Shown here piece after piece: positions 10,866-21,222 of a DNA stretch of 64,000 nucleotides; position 1 is the stretch's first letter; each line of letters begins with the position of its first letter. Location: the NCBI RefSeq assembly GCF_005771525.1, contig NZ_VAVZ01000007.1, positions 33,613 through 97,612 on the forward strand. Direction: 5' to 3'. A model generated the notes under the pieces. That model saw nothing but the letters and a program-made list of their open reading frames with translations. It did no database searches and had not been told where the DNA came from. The stretch is from Nesterenkonia salmonea (GTDB lineage: Bacteria; Actinomycetota; Actinomycetes; Actinomycetales; Micrococcaceae). The translations under genes and the position numbers were made by a program.

Positions 10866-12440
10866 TCAAGGAACCCTCCACGACCGACCATCGCGGCTGA
10901 GCAGTTCATGGGCGGAGGCAGGACCCCAGGAACCAGGGATGTACGGCTCGGGATGCTCGTCCATGGCCTCCCAGCGCTGGATGAACGGATCGAGTATCCG
11001 CCAGGAAAGCTCGACTTCCCGATGCCGCGGGAACAGCGGGGGTTCACCCAGGAGCACGTCGAGGATGAGTCGCTCGTAAGCTTCCGGGGATTCTTCCGTG
11101 AAAGATCGGCCATAGCTGAAGTCCATGTCGACGTCGCGGATTTCCATCCCGGTCCCTGGCACTTTGGACGCCAGCCGCAACGTCGCCCCTTCATTGGGTT
11201 GGATCCGGATGATCAGCGCGTTCTGACCGAACTGATTCTCATCGGCTTCAGTAAAGAGCAGGTTAGGAGCTCTCTTGAACATCACAACAATCTCTGTGAC
11301 ACGCTTGCCCAGGCGTTTTCCGCTGCGCAGGTAGAACGGAACGCCGTCCCATCGTCGTGTATGGATGTCCAACTTGAACGCGGCGTAGGTTTCCGTGGTC
11401 GACGCAGGATCGAAACCCTCTTCCTGCAGGAATCCCACAACGTCGGCACCGTCTTGAGTGCCGGCGTCGTACTGTCCGCGGGCACTGGCCGCTCCGAGGT
11501 CGGTGGGCACATGCACGGCCTCCAAAACCTTTTCCTTCTCCCGTCGGAGGTGATCGGCGTCGAAGCTGATGGGCTCCTCCATGGCTGTGAGCGCGAGCAG
11601 TTGTAGGAGGTGGTTCTGGATGACGTCACGAGCTGCGCCGACGCCGTCGTAGTAGCTCGCTCTGCCTTCAATCCCGATATCCTCAGCCATCGTGATCTGG
11701 ACATGATCGATGTGCTGGTTGTTCCACAGGGGCTCAAACAGTCGGTTGGCGAATCGCAAGGCTAGGAGATTCTGTACCGTCTCTTTACCCAAATAATGGT
11801 CGATCCGGAAGACATCGTTCGAAGCGAATACACGCTCGACAGCCTGATTCAGCTCGTGCGCTGAGCATTCATCATGGCCGAAGGGCTTCTCAATGATGAC
11901 CCGTGACCATGGATCTTCAGGTGACTGTGAGCGGCGAGCCAGCCCATGACTGGAGAGCTTCTGACAGACCATCTCAAAAGAGTTGGGGGGAATGGACAGG
12001 TAGAAGGCGTGGTTGCCTCCGGTGCCGCGTTCATCTTGAAGGTCGACCAGAACCTGACCTAAGCGCTGGTAGGCGTCGTCGTCTTCGAAACCATCAGCCT
12101 GGATGAATCTCAGCCCTGCGGCGAGCTTCTCCCACACATTTTCATGGAAGTCGGTCCGAGCGCGCTCTTGGACGTGCCCCTTGACCTGACGTGCGAACTC
12201 AGCATCGTCCCAGTCGCGCCGACCGAAGCCGACCAGGCTGAAGCTTTCAGGCAGACGGCCGCGGTTGGCAAGGTCATAGAGCGCGGGGAGGAGCTTCTTC
12301 CGCGCCAGGTCTCCGGTCACACCGAACATGACCATTGCGCAATCGCCTGCAGGCCGTGATCCATTGCTCGAGCCGCGTCCGGTTCGTGTGCTGCGCGCTA
12401 GGGCAGGTGCTAGGGGATCTCCGTGAACGCCGCGGCTCAT
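10866..12440 (-). CDS. zwf: Glucose-6-phosphate 1-dehydrogenase
   Basis: Zwf oxidises glucose 6-phosphate to the lactone, making NADPH, and commits carbon to the pentose phosphate pathway. The 524-residue product has the nucleotide-binding FGVTGDLARKKLLPAL, the active-site signature RIDHYLGKETVQNL and the VIIEKPFG block. An N-terminal extension of about 35 residues precedes the Rossmann fold. Its start overlaps the pgi stop by four bases (ATGA), indicating coupling. The usual allosteric partner gene opcA is missing from this cluster. Confidence 0.96.
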   Translation of the reverse strand: MSRGVHGDPLAPALARSTRTGRGSSNGSRPAGDCAMVMFGVTGDLARKKLLPALYDLANRGRLPESFSLVGFGRRDWDDAEFARQVKGHVQERARTDFHENVWEKLAAGLRFIQADGFEDDDAYQRLGQVLVDLQDERGTGGNHAFYLSIPPNSFEMVCQKLSSHGLARRSQSPEDPWSRVIIEKPFGHDECSAHELNQAVERVFASNDVFRIDHYLGKETVQNLLALRFANRLFEPLWNNQHIDHVQITMAEDIGIEGRASYYDGVGAARDVIQNHLLQLLALTAMEEPISFDADHLRREKEKVLEAVHVPTDLGAASARGQYDAGTQDGADVVGFLQEEGFDPASTTETYAAFKLDIHTRRWDGVPFYLRSGKRLGKRVTEIVVMFKRAPNLLFTEADENQFGQNALIIRIQPNEGATLRLASKVPGTGMEIRDVDMDFSYGRSFTEESPEAYERLILDVLLGEPPLFPRHREVELSWRILDPFIQRWEAMDEHPEPYIPGSWGPASAHELLSRDGRSWRVP

Positions 12441-14089
12441 GAGGCTAGGTTCGCGATCGCGTCGAGAACTTGCGCAATACCAGCCTCACGGTCACTGAGG
12501 TGCAGCTGCAGCACTGGCCTTCCGTGATCCGCCAGCACTTTCGCGTCACCGCTGGCTTGAGCGGCTATGAGCTCACTGAGTGTGAATGGCCTTTCCGGCA
12601 CGCTGACGTCCTCAGCGGCAGAAGTTGTGATCTGGAGGAAAGCACCTACGGCGGGGCCACCTTTGTGGAACTGCCCTGTGGAGTGCAGGAACCTTGGTCC
12701 CCAGCCGAAGGTAACGGGTCGACCACACACTGCGGAGAGCTGCGGTCGCAGTTCCTCCAGATGGCTTTCAGAGATCCGGTCGAGATAGGCCATCACTGCG
12801 AGGTAACCATTTTCCGGCACGCGGTCCAGCAACGCCTTCACCGCCTCGGTGACAGTCGCATCAGAGGCGGAGACCAGACTGTCGTCTCCAGAAGAGCGGA
12901 TCTCGACCGCCTGGTCGATGGCGGGTTCACTGGAAGCGGGGGCGGGGGAGTCGAGCATGCCCCGTGCCGCGACCTTCGCCGACTCCACGTCTGGTTGGTC
13001 GAAGGGATTGATGCCGAGGAGGGACCCGGCAACAGCTGTGGCGACTTCCCAGAGCAGGAACTGCGCGCCCAGGCTTCCTCCCGTGCGTACCACATGTGGG
13101 GAGACCACGATATCTGTCGGGTCTGCGTCCACCGAGGCGCCTTCTTCTTCGTCTGCATCAACGATCTGGACAATCAAGGCGTCGTCGGCATCGCGGGTCA
13201 ACTCGGGTTCACCGTCAGCGACGATGACCGGAAGAAGGCCGGTTCCTTCTTTGCCGGTGGACTCCGCGACGAGCTGTTCAATCCATGCTCCTAGGCCCAC
13301 CAGAGGAGACCCATCGTCAGCGATGATGAGCTTGTCTCGCAAGGGTGAGGTGCCGCCGATAGCTGCTCCCAACTGAAGACCTGGGTTGGCGGCGTCGTCC
13401 TCAATAAGAAGGTCTATGGCGCTTTCAGCCTCGTCCAAGAGACCAGCGATATCTGCCCCAGCTAATCCCGCAGGTACAAGGCCAAAAGCGGTCAGGGCGG
13501 AGTAACGGCCACCGACCGAGGGGTCGGCCTCGAAGACAGCTCGAACTCCCTGTTCACGTGCCTGCTCGTTCATGGGCGAACCAGGATCTGTGACAACCAC
13601 AGTGCGGCTGAAGGGATCGATGCCTGCCTCGTGGAAAGCGTGTTGGACGATTCGGCGCTGTGAGTCCGTCTCAACGGTTGAACCGGACTTCGAAGCGACG
13701 ACGAGCACGCTGCGCTGGAGGTTGTTCAACGCGGCAGCGACCTGCTGGGGATCCGTCGAATCGAGGACCACCAAGTCGACCCCGGAGGAAGCGCAAATGA
13801 CTTCGGGGGCGAGTGATGAGCCCCCCATGCCAGCGAGCACTACTCGGTCCACCCCTTCAGCGGCTAGTTCCTGGCGCAGCTGAACGATCGTCTCCACCAG
13901 CGGGCGTGAGGATTCGAAAGGGGACACCCAGCCGAGTCGCTGGGCGGCTTCGTCTTCCGCAGCTTGGCCCCAGAGGGTGTGATCCTTGGCGGCGAGCCGT
14001 GAGGCGAACTCGTGATCAACGAGTCCCGGCACCTGGGCATCGGACGCCTCCCGTGCGGCACCAATCAAGGTCAGCGACAACGAACTCAT
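12437..14089 (-). CDS. pgi: Glucose-6-phosphate isomerase (actinobacterial pgi of the pentose-phosphate cluster)
   Basis: This protein of 550 residues has the SIS-type sugar-phosphate isomerase fold, with VVLAGMGGSSLAPEV and VLVVASKSGSTVETDS, the two phosphate-binding blocks. It would interconvert glucose 6-phosphate and fructose 6-phosphate, returning carbon from the pentose phosphate cycle. The reading frame stays open upstream; the ATG at 14089 is chosen because AGAAGGGA lies a little upstream and the extension looks non-coding. It sits between tal and zwf and overlaps zwf. Members of this branch are divergent from enterobacterial Pgi, so the specific activity is inferred from context. Confidence 0.88.
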   Translation of the reverse strand: MSSLSLTLIGAAREASDAQVPGLVDHEFASRLAAKDHTLWGQAAEDEAAQRLGWVSPFESSRPLVETIVQLRQELAAEGVDRVVLAGMGGSSLAPEVICASSGVDLVVLDSTDPQQVAAALNNLQRSVLVVASKSGSTVETDSQRRIVQHAFHEAGIDPFSRTVVVTDPGSPMNEQAREQGVRAVFEADPSVGGRYSALTAFGLVPAGLAGADIAGLLDEAESAIDLLIEDDAANPGLQLGAAIGGTSPLRDKLIIADDGSPLVGLGAWIEQLVAESTGKEGTGLLPVIVADGEPELTRDADDALIVQIVDADEEEGASVDADPTDIVVSPHVVRTGGSLGAQFLLWEVATAVAGSLLGINPFDQPDVESAKVAARGMLDSPAPASSEPAIDQAVEIRSSGDDSLVSASDATVTEAVKALLDRVPENGYLAVMAYLDRISESHLEELRPQLSAVCGRPVTFGWGPRFLHSTGQFHKGGPAVGAFLQITTSAAEDVSVPERPFTLSELIAAQASGDAKVLADHGRPVLQLHLSDREAGIAQVLDAIANLAS

Positions 14090-14196
14090 CTGGGTGTTCC
14101 CTTCTGTCCAAATTCCTACGGCGGGGAGGCCCGCGCGCATCTTCTCCATGTGCGGGGCTGACCTTTCCAAGGTGCCCCGCACATGCTTCAGTAGAA

Positions 14197-15339
14197 CTAC
14201 TTTTGGCGCTTCAGACCCTCGTCGATAGTGCTGAGCAGCCCTTCCCAGGACTTGTCGAACTTCTCCAGGCCCTCGTTTTCCAGAGCGTCGACGACGTCAC
14301 GGTAGGTGATGCCGGCGGCAGAGATGCCGTCGAGCACGCGATTGGACTCTACGTAGGTGTCCGTCATGGTGTCTCCATCGACTTCGCCGTGGTCGGCCAG
14401 AGCGTTGAGTGTCTTCTCCGGCATGGTGTTGACGACTCCAGCTGCGGCGAGTTCAGTGACGTAGAGCGTGTCAGACAGGCTCGGATCTTTCGTCCCGGTT
14501 GATGCCAGAAGAAGTCGCTGCGGCCTGCCTCCTCGCTCGCCAAGGAGCCTCCACCGTTCAGAGCTGAACGACTCTGAAGCGATCTGGTGCGCTAGCCGTG
14601 CATTGGCAATGGCGGCCTTGGACTTCAGCTTCTCGGTCCCGGGCTTGCCTTCTTCAGCTGCCAGTTCCAGACGCTTGTCCACTTCACTGTCTACTCGCGA
14701 GACGAAGAAACTTGCGACTGAGTGAATCTTGGAGATGTCGAGTCCATCGGTGTGAGCTTTTTCAAGGCCCAGCATGAAGGCGTTGATGACAGCGCGGTAG
14801 CGTTCCAGCGAAAACACCAGTGTGACGTTGACACTGATTCCTTCAGAGATCACTGCGGCGATAGCCTCGATGCCCTCAACTGTTGCGGGGATCTTGATCA
14901 TCACGTTTTCGCGGCCGACAGCCTCGTAGAGGCGCTTGGCCTCTGCGATGGTGGAATCCGCGTCGCGAGCCATACGCGGGTCAACTTCGATCGAGACTCG
15001 TCCGTCGATGCCGCCGGAGGCAGCGTAGGTCTCTGCGAACACGTCACAGGCTTCCCGGACATCTGAAGTGGTGATTTCGAAGACTGCCTGCTCCGCGTCG
15101 GCGCCCTTCGATGCAAGCTCTGCTAGCTGCTGTTCGTATGCGTCTCCGGACCCGACGGCGGATTCAAAGATGGTCGGGTTAGTGGTCACACCCACGACGT
15201 GGTGAGTCTCGATGAGTTTGGCCAGTGAGCCAGAGTTGAGTCGCTCCCGGGATAGGTCGTCCAACCAGATGGACACTCCCACGTCGGAGAGCGCTTTAGT
15301 GCGGGGATTGCCAGTTGTGGCGTGTGTTTCGGCGGTCAT
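14197..15339 (-). CDS. tal: Transaldolase
   Basis: Transaldolase moves a dihydroxyacetone unit between sugar phosphates in the non-oxidative pentose phosphate pathway. The 380-residue length fits the actinobacterial class. Visible blocks are [23 protein letters not shown], and [11 protein letters not shown], which carries the Schiff-base lysine; SSTGTKDP appears in the variant form [13 protein letters not shown]. It follows tkt by 32 bases, with an AAGGAG ribosome-binding site. Confidence 0.95.
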   Translation of the reverse strand: MTAETHATTGNPRTKALSDVGVSIWLDDLSRERLNSGSLAKLIETHHVVGVTTNPTIFESAVGSGDAYEQQLAELASKGADAEQAVFEITTSDVREACDVFAETYAASGGIDGRVSIEVDPRMARDADSTIAEAKRLYEAVGRENVMIKIPATVEGIEAIAAVISEGISVNVTLVFSLERYRAVINAFMLGLEKAHTDGLDISKIHSVASFFVSRVDSEVDKRLELAAEEGKPGTEKLKSKAAIANARLAHQIASESFSSERWRLLGERGGRPQRLLLASTGTKDPSLSDTLYVTELAAAGVVNTMPEKTLNALADHGEVDGDTMTDTYVESNRVLDGISAAGITYRDVVDALENEGLEKFDKSWEGLLSTIDEGLKRQK

Positions 15340-15371
15340 GATGTGCTCCTTGATCAGAAGGTCTTGAAGGT

Positions 15372-17480
15372 TCAGTTCTTGGCGGCGCTGATGGAGTCCT
15401 CAGCCGCAGCTGCGACACCATCGGCGGTAATGCCGAACTGTTCGTAGAGCTCCTTGTAGTCGGCTGAGCCACCGAAGTGGTCAAGGCCCACAATCCGGCC
15501 TGCATCACCGACGTACTGATACCAACTCAGGGGGTGGGCCGCTTCCACAGCCACGCGGGCCTTCACCGCCGATGGCAGGACAGACTCTCGGTAAGTGGCG
15601 TCCTGTTCAGCGAACCATTCCATGCATGGGGCAGAGACGACCCGTGCAGCGATGCCTTTGGAAGCGAGGCTCTCACGAGCATCAACGGCAAGTGCGACCT
15701 CGGAGCCGGTGCCGATAAGGATAACGTCGGGTTCGACGACAACCCCGTCGCGGACGGCCTCGGCCAGCACATAGGCGCCCTTGGCTGCACCTTCGACCGA
15801 TCCGAACTCGTCGGCATTCGCCGCACTGGCGCCGCGTGCGAAAGTAGGCACACCCTGACGAGTGAGGGCGATACCAGCGGGCCTGTCGGCGCGCTTGAGG
15901 ACTTCACGCCACACAAGGGCGACCTCATTGGCATCAGCCGGACGAGTGACGTCCAGGCCGGGAATGGCCCGAAGGCTGGCGAGCTGCTCCACCGGCTGGT
16001 GAGTAGGTCCATCCTCGCCGAGTCCGATCGAATCGTGAGTCCAGACAAAGATTGAGCCGATCCCCATGAGCGCTGCTAGACGCACCGCGGGACGCTGGTA
16101 GTCCGAGAAAATGAGGAACGTGCCGTTGTATGTCCTCAGCGGCACCGACAACTGGATGCCGTTGGTGATGGCGGCCGCCGCGTGTTCCCGAACTCCGAAG
16201 TGGAGGTTCCGGCCAAACGGCTGTGCGGAGAATTTTCCTGTGGACCAAGTCTTGGGACCGAAAGAATCCTCACCGGCGATGAGTGTGTTGTTCGACCCAG
16301 CCAGGTCCGCTGAACCGCCCCAGAGTTCGGGAAGCAGTGGTGCCACAGCGTTGATCACTTTGCCGGAAGCGGCCCGGGTGGCGACGGCGTCGCCAGCCGG
16401 GAATTCGGGAAGACTGTCTTCCCATCCTTCCGGAAGCTCGCCGGCTGTCAGGCGGTCGAACAACGCCGCGGCGTCACTGTTGTTGTCTCTCCAGCTTGCA
16501 TACGTCTTTTCCCACTCCGCGCGGGCCTCAGAGCCGCGTTCACTCACCCTTCGAGCGTGGGCGATGATGTCTTCATCAACGTGGAAGTGCTGTTCAGCGT
16601 CGAATCCGAGGAATTCCTTGGTGGCGGCCAGCTCTTCTTCCCCGAGTTTAGAGCCGTGAATGCCGCCGGTGTTCTGCTTACCCGGAGCAGGCCAACCAAT
16701 GACGGTTCGCAGAGCGATCAGTGAAGGTTTGGAGGTCTCTTCGCGGGCGGCGGTGAGCGCCCTGCTGAGCTCGTCGACATCTTCTGAATAGTTGCCGGTT
16801 TTCAACCAGTCAACCCGCTGCACATGCCAACCATAGGCTTCATAGCGGGCCATTACGTCTTCTGTGAAGGCGATGTCAGTATCGTCTTCGATGGAAATTT
16901 TGTTGTCGTCCCAGATGACATTGAGGTTGCCGAGCTGCTGGTGGCCGGCCAATGATGAGGCCTCGGAGGTGACGCCCTCCTGCAGGTCACCGTCGGAAGC
17001 GATCACCCAGACGTTGTGATCGAACGGAGAAGTCCCGGCATCCGCCTCGGGGTCCAACAGGCCGCGCAGGCGACGTTGACCGTACGCGAAGCCTACAGAG
17101 GAGGCAAGACCTTGGCCCAGCGGACCGGTGGTGATCTCAACACCGTCAGTGTGACCGTACTCGGGATGACCCGGTGTCTTCGAACCCCAAGTGCGCAGAG
17201 CCTGAATGTCTTCCAGCTCAAGTCCGTAGCCGGAAAAGTAGAGCTGGAGGTAGAGAGTCAGGCTTGAGTGGCCTGGTGACAGGATGAAACGGTCCCGACC
17301 GATCCACTCGGGATCCGAGGGGTCATGCCGCATGACCTTCTGGAACAGCAGGTACGCCGCTGGTGCCAGCGACATGGCGGTACCCGGGTGGCCGGATCCT
17401 ACTCTTTCAACTGCATCGGCGGCAAGCACCCGCAGAGTATCCACGGCCTTCTTGTCTAGGTCGGTGAAGATTTCGGTCAC
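15372..17480 (-). CDS. tkt: Transketolase
   Basis: Transketolase transfers two-carbon units using thiamine diphosphate. The 702-residue product shows [14 protein letters not shown], the thiamine-binding block [14 protein letters not shown], and in the second half [20 protein letters not shown], all typical. It is the first gene of the leftward tkt-tal-pgi-zwf-pgl cluster, so the cluster's main promoter should lie in the 101 bases before serB. Complete and of normal length. Confidence 0.97.
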   Translation of the reverse strand: MTEIFTDLDKKAVDTLRVLAADAVERVGSGHPGTAMSLAPAAYLLFQKVMRHDPSDPEWIGRDRFILSPGHSSLTLYLQLYFSGYGLELEDIQALRTWGSKTPGHPEYGHTDGVEITTGPLGQGLASSVGFAYGQRRLRGLLDPEADAGTSPFDHNVWVIASDGDLQEGVTSEASSLAGHQQLGNLNVIWDDNKISIEDDTDIAFTEDVMARYEAYGWHVQRVDWLKTGNYSEDVDELSRALTAAREETSKPSLIALRTVIGWPAPGKQNTGGIHGSKLGEEELAATKEFLGFDAEQHFHVDEDIIAHARRVSERGSEARAEWEKTYASWRDNNSDAAALFDRLTAGELPEGWEDSLPEFPAGDAVATRAASGKVINAVAPLLPELWGGSADLAGSNNTLIAGEDSFGPKTWSTGKFSAQPFGRNLHFGVREHAAAAITNGIQLSVPLRTYNGTFLIFSDYQRPAVRLAALMGIGSIFVWTHDSIGLGEDGPTHQPVEQLASLRAIPGLDVTRPADANEVALVWREVLKRADRPAGIALTRQGVPTFARGASAANADEFGSVEGAAKGAYVLAEAVRDGVVVEPDVILIGTGSEVALAVDARESLASKGIAARVVSAPCMEWFAEQDATYRESVLPSAVKARVAVEAAHPLSWYQYVGDAGRIVGLDHFGGSADYKELYEQFGITADGVAAAAEDSISAAKN

Positions 17481-17549
17481 TGTGAGTGTCCTCCAAGCGG
17501 TGATGTGTCTCTACAAAAGGGGCTTACAAGGAGGCACGCCCTTGTGCCG

Positions 17550-17583
17550 CATCTCACTCCACCCTACCGGGGGGAGTGGATTT
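17550..17583. terminator. Possible hairpin between serB and tkt
   Basis: CACTCC and GGAGTG, about 11 bases apart, form a short stem next to the serB stop codon. It may end leftward serB transcription before the tkt promoter. The stem is short and no clear T-run follows. Confidence 0.25.
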
Positions 17584-18523
17584 AGTCGTGTCTTGCGTCT
17601 AAGCCGAGGGCGTAGGCGACTAGTTCCAAACTGCGGTGCCTGATCACCAAGTCCGCGTGGTCAATCAACGCTGGCTTGGCACAGAATGCGATGCCCACCC
17701 CTGCTGTCCTTACCATATCCGCATCGTTGGCTCCATCGCCCACTGCGACCACATTCTGAACATTTATGCCGCTGCGCTTTCCCCATTCCAGCAGGCGCTG
17801 GCGCTTGATCTGTGGGTCAACCACCTGCCCGACGGTCCGCCCGGTGAGCCGTCCGTTCGTGATTTCTAGCGTGTTGGCATCAAAGTCCGTGAGGTCGAGG
17901 TCAGCCGCCAGTGGCTTGAGGATCTGCTGAAATCCACCCGATACGGCATAGACCGGCCACTGGCGGCCGAGCCAGGAGCGGATAAGTTCATGTGCGCCCG
18001 CGGTCGCGGTTAGGGCGCGGTACGTTTCGTGAAGGACTGTGTCCTTCAGCCCGGCCAAAGTCTGAACGCGTGCGTGAAGACTCTGCGTGAAATCCAGTTC
18101 ACCGCGCATCGCCCGCTCTGTGACGTTCGACACGTCCTCTGCTGTGCCGGCGAACTCGGCCAGGAGGTCGATGACCTCCTGATCAATCAGAGTGGAGTCC
18201 ACGTCCATGATGAGCATCAGGGGGCCTCGCGGGCGCTGAGCAGCGGAGAGAACAGTGCTCGTGACAGCGGAGACGGGGAGCTGTTCTGCGGCGTCGTCGA
18301 GCAGTGAACTGACCAGTTGAGTACCGAAAGTGTCGTCAGAATTGGAGAGCTCCAGACACCACCGGACGGCCTTCACGGTGCTCGAGGCAGTGGGGAACTC
18401 AGTGGCCTCCACCCGAAGCACGGTTCCGCGGCGCTCAAAGTCGGCGGTCAGGGAGCGGACGAGGGCGCCGTCGAGTTCTTCGGCGGCGATCATAGCAACA
18501 GTTCCAGGAGGCAGATCAGTCAT
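17582..18523 (-). CDS. serB: Phosphoserine phosphatase
   Basis: SerB removes phosphate from phosphoserine, the last step of serine synthesis. The 313-residue product has the HAD motif I LIMDVDSTLI (nucleophile Asp), the cap region, YAVSGGF (motif II Ser) and GDGANDADMVRTAG (motif IV). The first 95 or so residues form the N-terminal regulatory region. The frame runs far upstream of 18523, but the ATG there is favoured by a TAGGGT -10 box ten bases upstream and because the extension reads as shadow sequence. Divergent from the ABC ATPase, with 49 bases between. Confidence 0.93.
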   Translation of the reverse strand: MTDLPPGTVAMIAAEELDGALVRSLTADFERRGTVLRVEATEFPTASSTVKAVRWCLELSNSDDTFGTQLVSSLLDDAAEQLPVSAVTSTVLSAAQRPRGPLMLIMDVDSTLIDQEVIDLLAEFAGTAEDVSNVTERAMRGELDFTQSLHARVQTLAGLKDTVLHETYRALTATAGAHELIRSWLGRQWPVYAVSGGFQQILKPLAADLDLTDFDANTLEITNGRLTGRTVGQVVDPQIKRQRLLEWGKRSGINVQNVVAVGDGANDADMVRTAGVGIAFCAKPALIDHADLVIRHRSLELVAYALGLDARHD

Positions 18524-18559
18524 AGCGAGTCTCACCCTATAACCGCTCGGGCGGTTCGG

Positions 18560-18565
18560 TAGGGT
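18560..18565 (+). promoter_or_regulatory. -10 box TAGGGT for leaderless ABC ATPase gene
   Basis: TAGGGT lies seven bases before the ATG, with no Shine-Dalgarno sequence between. The same short intergenic stretch holds the oppositely oriented serB start. Confidence 0.4.
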
Positions 18566-18572
18566 TAGGCGC

Positions 18573-19358
18573 ATGAGTCCAGTGCTGAATCTTTCGGGTG
18601 TCACCGTGCGACGTGGCCGCAAGTTACTCCTCGACGATGTGAACTTTCGGATTGACGACGGACAGCGCTGGGTCATTCTGGGCCCAAATGGTGCAGGTAA
18701 GACGACCTTGCTGCAGATCGCCTCCGCAAGGCTGTTCCCCACCAATGGTCACACCCAAATTCTCGACGAGACGCTCGGCGGTGTAGACGTCTTCGAACTC
18801 AGACCGCGCATTGGATTGTGCTCAAACTCCGTCGCCCATACCTTGCCGGGCCGGGAAACGGCCCTCAACGTGGTGGTGACTGCCGCCTATGGTGTGACTG
18901 GCCGGTGGCGTGAGGAGTACGAAAGGCTCGATGAGCGCCGGGCATTCGCACTGCTGAATACATGGGGAGTCGGGACAGTGTTCGATCGGCCATTCGCGAC
19001 TCTCAGTGAAGGTGAACGGAAGCGGGTCCAGATCGCCCGTGCGCTGATGACTGACCCTGAGCTGCTTCTGCTGGACGAGCCCGGAGCGGGACTGGACCTA
19101 GCGGGTCGGGAGGCGTTGGTGGCGCGCACCTCGGAGCTCGTCCAAGATGAGTCGGCCCCGGCGACGGTTCTCGTCACTCACCATTTGGAGGAGATTCCGC
19201 CGGGGTTCACCCACGTGTTGCTCCTGCGCGACGGGAAAGTGGTGTCAGCGGGTCCCATAGGGGACACTCTCACCTCGGATAATCTCAGCGCCACTTTCGA
19301 CATGCCATTGGACCTCACAGAACGTGACGGTCGCTACAGTGCCTTTATGAAGAGCTGA
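18573..19358 (+). CDS. ABC transporter ATP-binding protein, no cognate permease nearby
   Basis: The 261-residue product is a single ABC ATPase with Walker A LGPNGAGKTT, the signature LSEGERKRVQIARAL, Walker B ELLLLDEPGAGLD and the switch histidine in VTHHLEE. It begins at an ATG with a leaderless-type promoter. No substrate-binding protein or typical ABC permease is adjacent; the next gene, four bases downstream, is a TauE/SafE-family carrier. It resembles stand-alone ATPases of the ModF/YlmA type, so a transport role is unproven. Function beyond ATP hydrolysis is not identified. Confidence 0.88.
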   Translation: MSPVLNLSGVTVRRGRKLLLDDVNFRIDDGQRWVILGPNGAGKTTLLQIASARLFPTNGHTQILDETLGGVDVFELRPRIGLCSNSVAHTLPGRETALNVVVTAAYGVTGRWREEYERLDERRAFALLNTWGVGTVFDRPFATLSEGERKRVQIARALMTDPELLLLDEPGAGLDLAGREALVARTSELVQDESAPATVLVTHHLEEIPPGFTHVLLLRDGKVVSAGPIGDTLTSDNLSATFDMPLDLTERDGRYSAFMKS

Positions 19359-19362
19359 CAGC

Positions 19363-20253
19363 GTGGAAGCGATACTCGAATTCGAACTGCATGACCTGGG
19401 TATTGGTCTGCTACTGCTCATCTTCGTTGCGGCGATTTGGGCGGGATCTATCAACACGGTCGTCGGGTCCGGAACCCTGGTGACCTTCCCGGTTCTGGTG
19501 GCCATGGGTGTGCCTCCAGTGTCGGCGACGGTCTCGAACGCCATGGGTCTTATCGCTGGCAACTTCACCGGAGCCTGGGGCTACCGGAGGGAAATCGTTC
19601 AGGTTAAGTCGGTGCTTAAGCGGCTTATTCCGGCATCATTCCTGGGTGGCGTTATAGGTGCCACGTTGCTGATCACTCTCCCGGAGGAAGTTTTCGGCAC
19701 TGTTGCACCGGTATTGATCGTGATCTCATTGGCCATGGTGCTCGCACAGCCTCGGCTTGCGGCCTGGGTCAAGCGCCGAGCTGCCGAACGCACCGAAGAC
19801 TCTGATCCGAGTACGCCGCAGCCTGAGGATGACGCTGACATTGTGGCGAAAAAGGCGGCTGATTCCGTCGGTTGGCCGTTGGTTTTTTTGGTGTTCCTCG
19901 CGGGGATCTACGGCGGATATTTCGTTGCCGCGCAGGGCATCCTCCTCATGGGCATTTTGGGTGTTCTCTTGGCTGCCACCATTCAGCAGGCAAACGGCGT
20001 CAAGAACCTCTTGGTGGCTTTCGTCAACCTCACCGCGGCGGTGAGCTATGTGGTGGTTGACTATCTGATTCGTGACCCAGATGACCGCGTGATCCTGTGG
20101 GGCGTGGTGGCCATCATTGCCGTCGGATCGACTCTTGGAGGATTCATAGGAGCTTGGGTGGGCCGCAGGCTGTCCCCAGTTGTTCTCCGGTCTGTCATCA
20201 TCACATTAGGACTCGTCGCGCTGGCAGTCATGCTCCGCAATCTCTTCCTGTGA
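19363..20253 (+). CDS. TauE/SafE family membrane transporter
   Basis: A 296-residue integral membrane protein with about eight hydrophobic segments. The family signature is the repeated half-domain: INTVVGSGTLVTFPVLVAMG in the first half and GGYFVAAQGILLMGILG in the second. Members export or take up sulfur-containing anions such as sulfite or sulfoacetate, but the substrate here is not shown. A charged loop, residues about 140-165 (RRAAERTEDSDPSTPQPEDD), splits the halves. The GTG start lies four bases after the ABC ATPase stop, so the two are co-transcribed. Confidence 0.88.
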   Translation: MEAILEFELHDLGIGLLLLIFVAAIWAGSINTVVGSGTLVTFPVLVAMGVPPVSATVSNAMGLIAGNFTGAWGYRREIVQVKSVLKRLIPASFLGGVIGATLLITLPEEVFGTVAPVLIVISLAMVLAQPRLAAWVKRRAAERTEDSDPSTPQPEDDADIVAKKAADSVGWPLVFLVFLAGIYGGYFVAAQGILLMGILGVLLAATIQQANGVKNLLVAFVNLTAAVSYVVVDYLIRDPDDRVILWGVVAIIAVGSTLGGFIGAWVGRRLSPVVLRSVIITLGLVALAVMLRNLFL

Positions 20254-20351
20254 TGATCCAGGTCGAGTGTTCCCAAGGTGCCCGCTGTGGGCTCTTCCAG
20301 CGCTGAGCTGTCACTGATCCCCGGCTGACGTCATGGAGTTTCTTCTCTTGA
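20254..20351 (+). other. No gene recognised before the mgtE remnant
   Basis: These bases hold no open frame with recognisable similarity. I looked for a magnesium-sensing leader of the kind found before mgtE genes and saw no convincing conserved structure. Confidence 0.4.
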
Positions 20352-21222
20352 CCAAGTCCGGACGAATCCAATGATCAGGCGCGAACCTGGGTTCGCGGCA
20401 ACCATGCCGTCAGAGTAGCTGGAGAGTTGGCCCGTAAGGAGCCTGCTGAGATGGCAGTGGCCTTCCGCTTGTTGGATCAGGTCCCGGCGAAGATCGCTTC
20501 GCGTCTTGAGCATGCACTGTCTGCGGAGCAGAGGAAGGCGACGACTGAACTCCTGGGGTATGAATCGTGCACTGCTGGCCGACTCATGGTTCCAGCGGCA
20601 GTGACATTGGCGCCCGAGCGGACGCGCGAAGAGACGATAGGCAAACTGGGAGGGTTGTCAGCCCCGTCGCATGACTATTCGCAGTTGTCGGTCACGGATG
20701 GTCAGCGCAAACTCGTCGGGGTGGTCTCGCTCAGTGACATCGTCACCAGTGACGACGGTATTCAGGTGAGGGGCCTTATGTCCTCTGATGTCTACAGCGT
20801 CTCAGCTCACGAGGATCAGGCAGTGGCCGCGCGCCTGCTTCAAGAAGCCGATTTGCTAGCGCTCCCTGTGGTGGACGGGGAGAAACGAGTTATTGGCATA
20901 ATCCCCATCGACGATGCCATGGAGGTCCTCGAAGAGGAAGGGACCGAGGACGCCCACCGATCTGGTAGTGCTGAGCCCATCCTGAAGCCGTATCGGTCCG
21001 CTACTGTGTTCGGTCTGGCTCGCAGTCGGTTTCCCCGTCGCCGCGATCTTCTATGGCACGGCTATCGGGATGATTATCTCCCTGACTCTGCTCGTGATCT
21101 GCTTGTGGGCATCATCGGTAGGAGGTATCTTGCCTCTGGTCGCCACCAAGCTACGTATCGACCCCGCGGTGTTCTCGGCTCCTGTCATCACCACGCTGGT
21201 CGACGCTACGGGTCTTGTCCGC
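20352..21222 (+). pseudogene. mgtE: Magnesium transporter MgtE, decayed by deletions and a frameshift
   Basis: Fragments of MgtE are clear. Part of the N domain (GELARKEPAEMAVAFRLLD) is followed by VPAKIASRLEHAL, which in intact MgtE lies tens of residues later, suggesting an in-frame deletion between two RLLD-like repeats. The CBS pair is well kept (LVGVVSLSDIV, VIGIIPIDDAMEVLEEE). After FGLARSRF the frame is lost; in the +1 frame from about 21010 the last membrane helices reappear (SLTLLVICLWASSVGGILPL, FSAPVITTLVDATGL). The first membrane helices are missing, and no normal start codon precedes the N domain. The end runs straight into the mgtC remnant. The protein cannot be made intact. Confidence 0.85.

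Noticed and set aside
10794..11606. A 270-codon plus-strand reading frame opposite zwf
   Set aside because: It is antisense to a fully conserved zwf and has no family motifs; long antisense frames are common in high-GC DNA.
20254..20430. Magnesium-responsive riboswitch before mgtE
   Set aside because: No conserved leader structure could be seen and the downstream gene is itself decayed.
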